Shown: positions 7,106 through 13,864 of the stretch, one piece after another | Numbering within the stretch: position 1 is the first letter of the stretch | Layout of the letters: each line of letters starts with the position of its first letter | DNA from: JANNHP01 sp031404455 | GTDB taxonomy: Bacteria > Planctomycetota > JAJSAM01 > JAJVHW01 | Assembly: GCA_031404455.1 (NCBI GenBank) | Contig: JANNHP010000285.1 | Span: 1-13,864, forward strand | Direction of reading: 5' to 3' | DNA: 13,864 nt | Program-made: the position numbers and the translations under genes | Notes under the pieces: model-generated | The model's database searches: none | Seen by the model: the letters and a program-made list of their open reading frames with translations, nothing else | What the model was told of the DNA's origin: nothing

Positions 7106-7318
7106 ATGAGTCGCACGATCACCATCCGACTTACGCCCGACCTCGCTGAGTGGCTCGAAGCAGCCTCCCGGCGAACCGGCCTTCCCCAGGGCCGGATCGT
7201 GCGAGAGGAGATCGAGCGGGCCCGGGCCTCCGGGAGCACGCAGGGTTTCATGCGGCTCGCCGGCGCTGTGCGCGGCCCGCGGAACCTGTCCAGCCGCAAG
7301 GGCTTCTCTCCCGCGTGA
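7106..7318 (+). CDS. Ribbon-helix-helix (CopG/Arc-type) antitoxin
   Basis: A 70-aa protein with the classic layout of a ribbon-helix-helix DNA-binding antitoxin: a short beta strand RTITIRL (3-9), a helix starting PDLAEWLEAASRRTG (11-25), then LPQGRIVREEIERARAS (26-42) as second helix. The tail from about 43 (containing FMRLAGAVRGPRNLS) is the likely toxin-binding segment. Members bind their own promoter as dimers and neutralise the partner toxin. Its stop overlaps the toxin start as GTGA, so the two are made together. The likely operator is in the 187-bp strip shared with imuA. The plus-strand orientation contrasts with every other gene here, which suits an inserted module. Confidence 0.88.
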   Translation: MSRTITIRLTPDLAEWLEAASRRTGLPQGRIVREEIERARASGSTQGFMRLAGAVRGPRNLSSRKGFSPA

Positions 7319-7722
7319 AGGGGATCGCCGACACGGGGTTCCTGGTGGCGTTCGCCAACCGGGACGACGCCCATCACCAGTGGGCGGTCGGCGTGGCGCG
7401 CCGCGTGACGGAACCGCTGCTCACGTGCGAGGCAGTCATGGCGGAGACGGCGTTCCATCTCCGGAGCACCGCCGTGGTCCTCACGATGGTGGAGGAAGCA
7501 TTGATCCTGCCGGCGTTCGACTGCCGTGACCACTTGACGCAACTCGCCGCCCTGGCGAAGCGCTACGCCGACCGGCATCCGGACTTCGCAGACCTCTGCC
7601 TGATCCGGATGAGCGAGCTCCACCCGCGACACAGTGTCATCACCGTCGATCGCGCCGACTTCCGTGTCTACCGCCGCAACAAGCGCGAAACCATCTCACT
7701 GATCTGTCCGCCGGACGTGTGA
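7315..7722 (+). CDS. vapC: PIN-domain ribonuclease toxin (VapC type)
   Basis: A 135-aa PIN-domain protein, the usual VapC size; these toxins are metal-dependent ribonucleases that cut specific RNAs such as tRNA. The acidic active-site residues are all present: Asp6 in IADTGFLVAF (4-13), Glu44 in LLTCEAVMAETAF (35-47), Asp93 in DFADLCLIRM (90-99) and Asp112 in VITVDRADF (108-116). I chose the GTG at 7315 because it overlaps the antitoxin stop as GTGA and puts the first catalytic Asp at residue 6, as usual. The frame is open further upstream but that part reads as a shadow of the antitoxin gene. The gene ends 43 bp from the convergent M16 peptidase stop. Confidence 0.92.
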   Translation: MKGIADTGFLVAFANRDDAHHQWAVGVARRVTEPLLTCEAVMAETAFHLRSTAVVLTMVEEALILPAFDCRDHLTQLAALAKRYADRHPDFADLCLIRMSELHPRHSVITVDRADFRVYRRNKRETISLICPPDV

Positions 7723-7730
7723 GAACGCAC

Positions 7731-7763
7731 GGCGGGTTCGGACGAGGGATGCCTCAGCCCGCC
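7731..7763. terminator. Stem-loop between convergent genes, possible bidirectional terminator
   Basis: GGCGGGTT (7731-7738) pairs with AGCCCGCC (7756-7763), with one G-U pair. Inside it GAGG (7744-7747) pairs with CCTC (7752-7755) around a GATG loop, leaving a five-base bulge (7739-7743). It sits exactly between the vapC stop and the M16 stop. No T-run follows on either strand, so intrinsic termination is not assured. Confidence 0.4.
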
Positions 7764-7765
7764 CT

Positions 7766-10528
7766 CTACTCCGCCGCCCGCCCGTCCGCGTCGATCACCG
7801 TCATCTCGCCGACGCCGAGGTCGCGCACGGCCTTCTCGACCTTCTTGCGGTCGCCGATGACGAGCCAGACGAGCGAGTCCGGGTGGACGAGCTTCGCCGC
7901 GGCGGCGAGGTCGGCCTCCGTGACGGCGCGGATGCGCGACGCGTAGCCGTCGAAGTAGTCGTCCGGGAGCCGGAACGAGACCATCTCGGCGGCGGACTCC
8001 GCGACGGCGCGCGTCGCCTCCCAGCGGCCGGGGAGGGTCAGCGTCATCGACGACTTCGCCGCGGTGATCTCCATCTGCGTCGCGGGCACGCCGCCGGCGA
8101 TGCCGCGCATCTCCTTCACCATCTCGGCGAGCGATTCGGCGGTCTTGTCGGTCTGCACCGACGCCCAGAGGTTCAGCGCGCGCGGGCCGCGCGTGCCGCG
8201 GACGTCGGACCGCGCGCCGTAGGACCAGTGCTTGTCCTCGCGGAGATTCATGTTGATCCGCGAGATGAAGCTGCCGCCGAGGATCGTGTTCATCACGGCG
8301 AGCGGCATCTCGTCCTCGGCGCGCCGCGCCGGGACGAGCTGTGCGGCGACGATGACGGACTGCGGCGCGCCCGGACGGTCGACGAGGTAGACGCGCGAGC
8401 TCAAAGCCGCGGCGACGTCCGGCAGCCTCTTCTCCGGCGCCTTCCCGGCTTCCCATCCGCCGAAGCATGCGGTGACGAGCGGCGTCAGCTCCTCCATCGT
8501 CGCGTCGCCGGTGACGACGAGCGTCGCGCTCCCCGGCCGGAACCACGTCCGGTGGAACTTCTGGAGATCCTCGCGCGTGAGCTTCGCCACGACCGCGGCC
8601 GAGCCGGTGCCCGAGCTCGGAGCCGCGTACGGATGCTCGGCGCCGTAGAGCAGCCGCGGGAGGACGCGCTGCGAGATGCCGCGGCCGTCCACGCGCTCCT
8701 GCTCGATGGCCGCGAGCTGCGCGCGGCGCTGCACCTCGATCTCTCCGGCGTCGAACGCCGGGTTGCGGGCGACGTCGGCGAGGATCGCGGCGCACGGCGC
8801 GAGGCCGTCCTTCGGGACCGAGAGCGTGATGCGCGTCGTGTCGGTCTGGGTGTCGAGCTCGTAGTCGGCGCCGATGCGCTCGACGTCGCGCCGGAGCTGA
8901 TCGGCGGAGCGGCTCGTCGTGCCCTCGCCCATCACGCGTCCGGTGAGGTGCGAAGTCCCCAGCGCGGCGGGCGGGTCGGCGGCGAAGCCGGCATCGACGA
9001 CGAGGTCCAGCCGGACGAGCGGAAGCGACGTGCGCCGCGCTAGGACCACGCGGAGACCGTTCGGGAGCTCGGAGCGGACGAGCGCCGGGAACTTGGCGTC
9101 GGGCGCCTCTTTCACCGCGGGCATGGCCGAGCGGTCGGCGCCCTGCTTCGCGGCCGTGTACTTCGGGAAGGGACGCGTCTCGACGACGAGGACGCCGTCC
9201 GCGAGCCAGCGCCGCGCGGCGTCGCGCACGTCGGCAGGCGTCGCGGCGGCGATCACGGCGAAGCGGTCCTTCCACGCGTCGGGCCGTCCGCCGTAGAGCT
9301 CGGCGTACGCGAGGACTCCGGACTTCCCGCCGAAGCCGCCGACGCGCTCGGTGCGACGCAGGAACTGCGCGCGGATCTGGGTCTTCTCGGTCGCGAGCTC
9401 GTCCTCCGTGGGACCGTCGGCGAGAAATCGGGCGCGCTCCTCGTCGAGTGCCTTCTCCACCTTCGCGAGATCGGCGCCGCGCGCGGCCGTGGCGGAGATC
9501 TGGAACTGGCCCGCGATCTCATACTCGTCCTGCGACGCGGAAACGCTGGTCGCGATCCCGTCCCTGCGCACGAGCCGGATGTGCAGACGCGAGCCCTGTC
9601 CGCGCCCGAGGACCGCCGCGGCGAGCTCGAGGAGGTGCGAATCGCGCGATCCCCACTCGGGCGTGTTCCAGATCTCCAGGACGCGCGCCGCAGGCACCCG
9701 TTCCTCGACGGAGACGCGGACGGTGCCCGTCCGTTTCGCGATCCACGTCTCGGGGCGCGCGACCGTCGGGCCCGCGAGGATGTCGCCGAAGTAGTGCTCG
9801 ACCTTCTTCACGACCTCCGCCGTGTCCACGTCGCCGCAGACGACGACGACGGCGTTCGCCGCGCCGTAGTACGCGCGGAACCACTCCTTCACGTCGTCGA
9901 GGGACGCCGCGTTCAGGTCCTCCATCGATCCGATCACGGACCACGAGTACGGGTGTCCAGCCGGATAGAGGAGGCCCGGGAGCATCCGGTCGGCGCCGCT
10001 GTAGGGGGCGTTCTCGCCCTGGCGCTTCTCGTTCTGCACCACGCCGCGCTGCTCGTCGAGCTTCCCCTGGTCGATGGCGCCGAGGAGGTGTCCCATGCGA
10101 TCCGACTCGAGCCAGAGCGTGGCGTCGAGGGCGCCGGTCGGCACCGTCTCGAAGTAGTTCGTGCGGTCCTCGTCGGTCGTGCCGTTGACGGAAGTCGCGC
10201 CGAACCCGTTCACCGCGCGGAACCAGTCGTCGTTCGCGTGCTCGCTGCCGTTGAACATCAGGTGCTCGAAGAGGTGCGCGAACCCGGTGCGGCCCGGGTG
10301 CTCGTTCTTCGACCCGACGTGGTAGTAGACGTTCACCGCGACGACGGGCGCCTTGTGATCCTCGTGGACGACGAGACGCAGCCCGTTCGCGAGCACGTGT
10401 CTCGTGAACGGGATGTCCTGCGGTTCGGCGTCCGCCGCGCGGACGGACGGGGACGCGACGAGGACGAGCGCGGCGAACGCCGCCCCCGCCAGCGTCGACA
10501 CGATCGCACGGAGCGAGGATCGGAGCAT
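7766..10528 (-). CDS. Secreted two-domain M16 (pitrilysin/insulinase-like) zinc peptidase
   Basis: This 920-aa protein begins with a Sec signal peptide (basic RSSLR, hydrophobic core about 8-26, likely cleavage after SVRA at 28-31), so it acts in the periplasm or outside the cell. The N-terminal half carries the inverted zinc motif HLFEH (85-89: His85, catalytic Glu88, His89), with Glu167 in QNEKRQGENAPY as third ligand. The C-terminal half (about 485-900) is a second M16 fold in which the zinc motif is replaced by TSHLTGRVMGEG (525-536). It keeps the substrate-binding Arg763 and Tyr770 of NLREDKHWSYGAR. The pair thus corresponds to an active plus an inactive half fused in one chain, as in many bacterial M16 proteins; substrates are probably peptides. 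The start has a GGAAGG Shine-Dalgarno nine bases ahead. Repeats fill its upstream region. Confidence 0.95.
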   Translation of the reverse strand: MLRSSLRAIVSTLAGAAFAALVLVASPSVRAADAEPQDIPFTRHVLANGLRLVVHEDHKAPVVAVNVYYHVGSKNEHPGRTGFAHLFEHLMFNGSEHANDDWFRAVNGFGATSVNGTTDEDRTNYFETVPTGALDATLWLESDRMGHLLGAIDQGKLDEQRGVVQNEKRQGENAPYSGADRMLPGLLYPAGHPYSWSVIGSMEDLNAASLDDVKEWFRAYYGAANAVVVVCGDVDTAEVVKKVEHYFGDILAGPTVARPETWIAKRTGTVRVSVEERVPAARVLEIWNTPEWGSRDSHLLELAAAVLGRGQGSRLHIRLVRRDGIATSVSASQDEYEIAGQFQISATAARGADLAKVEKALDEERARFLADGPTEDELATEKTQIRAQFLRRTERVGGFGGKSGVLAYAELYGGRPDAWKDRFAVIAAATPADVRDAARRWLADGVLVVETRPFPKYTAAKQGADRSAMPAVKEAPDAKFPALVRSELPNGLRVVLARRTSLPLVRLDLVVDAGFAADPPAALGTSHLTGRVMGEGTTSRSADQLRRDVERIGADYELDTQTDTTRITLSVPKDGLAPCAAILADVARNPAFDAGEIEVQRRAQLAAIEQERVDGRGISQRVLPRLLYGAEHPYAAPSSGTGSAAVVAKLTREDLQKFHRTWFRPGSATLVVTGDATMEELTPLVTACFGGWEAGKAPEKRLPDVAAALSSRVYLVDRPGAPQSVIVAAQLVPARRAEDEMPLAVMNTILGGSFISRINMNLREDKHWSYGARSDVRGTRGPRALNLWASVQTDKTAESLAEMVKEMRGIAGGVPATQMEITAAKSSMTLTLPGRWEATRAVAESAAEMVSFRLPDDYFDGYASRIRAVTEADLAAAAKLVHPDSLVWLVIGDRKKVEKAVRDLGVGEMTVIDADGRAAE

Positions 10529-10606
10529 TGCGGGGTCCCTTCCGCGCGAGCGCCAGCCACCCCTCGCGCACGTTGGGGCGACATGCTATCCGCCCGGCGA
10601 GGGGGG

Positions 10607-10627
10607 CGGGGACGGTCCTGACTTTCG
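10607..10627 (+). repeat. Inverted-repeat unit, copy 1
   Basis: Contains CGGGGACGGTCCTGAC followed by TTTCG. The whole 21 bp is a perfect reverse complement of 10727-10747, and its first 16 bp are also repeated, inverted, at 10695-10710. Each copy holds the small palindrome GGAC-N-GTCC. Its neighbour TCGGACTTT (10625-10633) is itself mirrored at 10676-10684, so the region 10607-10710 can fold as a nested stem, much like a paired REP element. Confidence 0.85.
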
Positions 10628-10694
10628 GACTTTTCCGTCGCCGAGGTCCTCGTGTGGACAGCCGCCTCGAGCTCGAAAGTCCGAGAATCCAAAC

Positions 10695-10710
10695 GTCAGG
10701 ACCGTCCCCG
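10695..10710 (-). repeat. Inverted-repeat unit, copy 2
   Basis: GTCAGGACCGTCCCCG, the exact reverse complement of the first 16 bp of copy 1. It abuts the 9-bp tandem repeats and forms the outer arm of the nested stem with copy 1. Confidence 0.85.
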
Positions 10711-10735
10711 AAAGTATCGAAAGTATCGAAAGTCA
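10709..10735. repeat. Short tandem repeat, 9-bp unit
   Basis: The unit CGAAAGTAT occurs at 10709-10717 and 10718-10726, then a third, diverging unit CGAAAGTCA (10727-10735) runs into repeat copy 3. The tandem therefore links copies 2 and 3 and may have arisen by slippage from the CGAAAGT edge of the larger repeat. Confidence 0.8.
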
Positions 10736-10747
10736 GGACCGTCCCCG
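10727..10747 (-). repeat. Inverted-repeat unit, copy 3, carrying the metallopeptidase stop codon
   Basis: A perfect 21-bp reverse complement of copy 1. Read on the minus strand, the stop codon of the archaemetzincin gene (10735-10733) and its last residues (GRS) come from this repeat, so the repeat either landed at the end of the gene or replaced its original 3' end. Confidence 0.85.
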
Positions 10748-11303
10748 ATCGAGCGCGGTCCTTCGCGTCTGCAGGTCCCGCGGGAGGCGGCTCGCGCAGG
10801 CGTCGCAGAACCCGGTGCCGCGCACGTCGATGGCCTCGACGTTGTGCGCGAGGCGCATGAGGCACGCCGGGTCGGCGCAGTGACCGAGACCGGCGAGGTG
10901 GCCGAACTCGTGGAGGACCTCGAGCGCGGCGCGGCGCGCGCTGACGCCGGCGTCGGCGGCGAGGCCGTAGAACGCGGGCGAGAGACGCGCGAGCGACACC
11001 ACCGCGGCGCGGCCACCGAGCCGCGCGCGGCCGAAGAAGTGCGTGAAGATCGGGTTGCCCATGTCCGCGGCGGCGAGCGCCACGAGCACGGCGCCGGGCG
11101 TGGTCGCGCGCCGCTCGACCTCTGCGAGCAGGCGGTCGGCGTCCACCTGCGCGCGGCCGTCCATCGGGGCGGGGCGGACGTCGCCGTCCGCCGGAACGAT
11201 GCGGCACGGCAGGTCGAGCGCACGGCTCACGCGGACGACGACGTCGCGCAGCAGCGCGTCCGGCACGGGGCCGATGGCGACGAAGCGGAGCTCGTCGATC
11301 CGC

Positions 11304-11314
<11 letters not shown>
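10733..11314 (-). CDS. amzA: Archaemetzincin-type zinc metallopeptidase (M54)
   Basis: The 193-aa product carries the full archaemetzincin signature: HEFGHLAGLGHC at 135-146 (zinc ligands His135, His139, His145; catalytic Glu136), then Cys151, Met153 of the met-turn, and the CDAC pair Cys170/Cys173 that with Cys146 and Cys151 forms the second, structural zinc site. N-terminal blocks PVPDALLRDVV (17-27) and GNPIFTHFFGRARLGGRAAVVSL (86-108, with the usual 'nFvFG'-like turn) fit the family. Known members are about 170-200 aa. No signal peptide is visible, so it should be cytoplasmic; natural substrates of bacterial members are unknown. It overlaps the response regulator by 11 nt and ends inside a repeat, which shapes its last residues. 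Membership of the two-component operon suggests joint control with it. Confidence 0.93.
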
Positions 11315-12658
<1,344 letters not shown>

Positions 12659-12662
<4 letters not shown>

Positions 12663-13864
12663 GCGAGCGCTCCTTCGGGCGCCGGCTCCGGCGCCGCTGG
12701 TTGGGTGAGCGGCAGGCGGACCGTGAACGTGGTGCCCTCGACGGGGCTCGTCTCCACGTCCACCTGTCCGTGATGCCGCTCGACGATCCCGTAGACGACG
12801 GCGAGACCGAGGCCCACGCCCTTGCCCTCGGACTTCGTCGTGAAGAACGGTTCGAAGACGTGCGGCAGGTCCGCGGCCGCTATCCCGCCGCCCGTGTCCG
12901 CCACCTGGACGAACACGCCGTCGCCCGCCGCGCGGCGTCCGGCGCGGAGCGACAGCGTGCCGCCCTTCGGCATCGCTTCGAGGGCGTTCATCGAGAGCGC
13001 GAGGACGATCTGCTGGATCTGCGACGGATCGCAGACCACCTTCGGGAGGTCCGCCGCGCACTCGACGCGGATCGACACCTCCAGGAGGCCGGCCTGGTGG
13101 CGCATGAGCGCCGCGCAGCGTTCGAGGAGCGGGGCGACGTCCTCCTCGGAGAAGCGGCTCCCCGGCGTGCGACTGAAGAGCAGCAGGTTGCGGACGATGC
13201 CGCCGCAGCGGACGGCCTCGCTCTCGACGAGTTCGAGCGCCTTCGCCATCTCCGCGTCGGCGGACGGCGCGCCGCTCGTGCCCGCACGGCCGGCGAGCTG
13301 ACGGCGCAGCAGCTTCGCGTACGTCGCAATCCCGGCGAGCGGGTTGTTGATCTCGTGGGCGACGACGGCGGCGAGCTTGCCGAGCGACGCCATCTTCTCG
13401 ACGACGAGCATCCGCCGGTGCGCCGTCTCGAGCTCCGCCGTCGCGTCGTCCACGCGGACCTCGAGCGTGCGGCTCCACTGCTCCAGCTCGGAGCGGGCGC
13501 GCGACAGTTCCTCGACCATCGCGTTCCACGACACGGCGAGCTCGCCGAGCTCGTCGTCCGACGTCACGGCGACGCGCGCGGCGAGGTCGCCCGTCGCGAC
13601 ACGGCGGGTCGCCACGGCGAACCGGCGGACGGGCCTGAGCACGAGGAGCCAGGTGAGGAAGCCGGCGAACACCAGCACCGCGGCCACCGTGGCGCCGAGA
13701 CCGAGTGCGAGCTGGCGCTCTGACGCCGCGAGGCGCGCGTCCACGGTCGCGAGCGACATGTGGAAGTCGAGGACGCCGAGGACCTGCTGCGCCGGGCCGT
13801 GGGCGTGGCACGCCGCGGTCGAACAGTCCGGCGCGTTGCGGATCGGGACGATCACGGAGAGGAC
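12659..13864 (-). CDS. NtrB-type membrane histidine kinase with a CX4CH sensor motif (5' end cut by window)
   Basis: The last 401 residues of a sensor kinase; its start lies beyond the right edge. In window numbering, residues 1-50 are the end of an extracytoplasmic domain with CSTAACHAH (14-22). Then come a membrane helix (about 52-76), HAMP (77-130), a short coiled coil, and the HisKA dimerisation helix with phospho-acceptor His170 in VVAHEINNPLAGIATYAKLL. The ATPase follows: N-box Asn293 in LSMNALEAMP, G1 DTGGGI (323-328), F-box FEPFFTTK (337-344) and G2 GVGLGLAVVYGIVERH (349-364). It should phosphorylate the overlapping NtrC-family regulator. The CX4CH pattern is a known, less common haem c attachment form, so the sensor might be a haem domain responding to gas or redox; that is inference. 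Confidence 0.95.
12670..12675 (-). promoter_or_regulatory. Shine-Dalgarno of the response regulator (GTG start)
   Basis: AAGGAG on the minus strand, seven bases ahead of the GTG at 12662 and inside the kinase 3' end. It supports the GTG that overlaps the kinase stop as the true start. Confidence 0.75.

Noticed and set aside
4811..7318. An 835-codon open plus-strand frame opposite imuA and imuB
   Set aside because: Only its last 70 codons, starting at the ATG at 7106, are a real gene (the antitoxin). The rest is Arg/Glu/Ala-rich antisense of well-recognised genes, a typical artefact of GC-rich DNA.
10529..10732. Sigma-54 (-24/-12) promoter for the M16 gene
   Set aside because: TGGC-like stretches exist near 10548-10556 but no GG/GC pair with correct flanks and spacing was found.
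10709..10747. CRISPR array
   Set aside because: The repeat unit is only 9 bp and in direct tandem with no spacers; the larger units are inverted, not direct.
9519..11207. A 562-codon minus-strand frame spanning the repeat strip between the M16 and archaemetzincin genes
   Set aside because: It lies out of frame with both recognised genes and runs through repeats; residues are Arg/Pro-rich with no motif.

Overview
The window is very GC-rich, densely packed DNA from a bacterium that is probably Gram-negative and probably uncultured. The signs are a Sec-exported M16 peptidase, a membrane sensor kinase with an apparent extracytoplasmic domain, an ExoA-like exopolysaccharide glycosyltransferase with a PglC-like phosphosugar transferase, and an ImuA/ImuB mutagenesis pair. 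The phylum cannot be fixed from this sequence; Planctomycetota, Myxococcota and Eisenbacteria-like lineages are guesses. Everything except a small toxin-antitoxin pair lies on the minus strand, so the text below follows the minus strand from high to low coordinates.

Right block (13864 to 10733): a two-component system, an NtrB-type histidine kinase cut by the window edge and an NtrC-type sigma-54 activator, overlaps by GTGA. It is followed by an overlapping gene for an archaemetzincin-type zinc metallopeptidase. Next comes a 200-bp gene-free strip packed with inverted and 9-bp tandem repeats, one of which supplies the metallopeptidase stop codon. A large two-domain M16 peptidase (10528 to 7766) follows.

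Middle (7722 to 7106, plus strand): a ribbon-helix-helix antitoxin and a PIN-domain (VapC-type) toxin overlap by GTGA. The toxin converges on the M16 gene across a stem-loop, and the antitoxin is divergent from imuA.

Left block (6918 to 165): six minus-strand genes, every one touching the next (overlaps of 4, 4, 1, 4 and 4 nt). They are imuA, imuB, a glycosyltransferase-methyltransferase fusion, a DegT-family PLP aminotransferase, a PglC-like sugar-1-phosphate transferase, and a protein of unknown function with a barrel-like aspartate motif. The last four look like a cell-surface glycan pathway: the aminotransferase makes an amino sugar, the phosphosugar transferase loads it onto a polyprenyl carrier, the ExoA-like enzyme elongates, and the fused domain methylates. 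Having these genes directly behind the SOS-type ImuAB cassette in one apparent transcription unit is the oddest arrangement in the window. ImuC (DnaE2), the usual polymerase partner, is not present here.

Left edge (1 to 164): a perfect 10-bp-arm palindrome follows the last gene. Beyond it is a protein-like reading frame with no usable start, possibly the remnant or frameshifted beginning of another gene.
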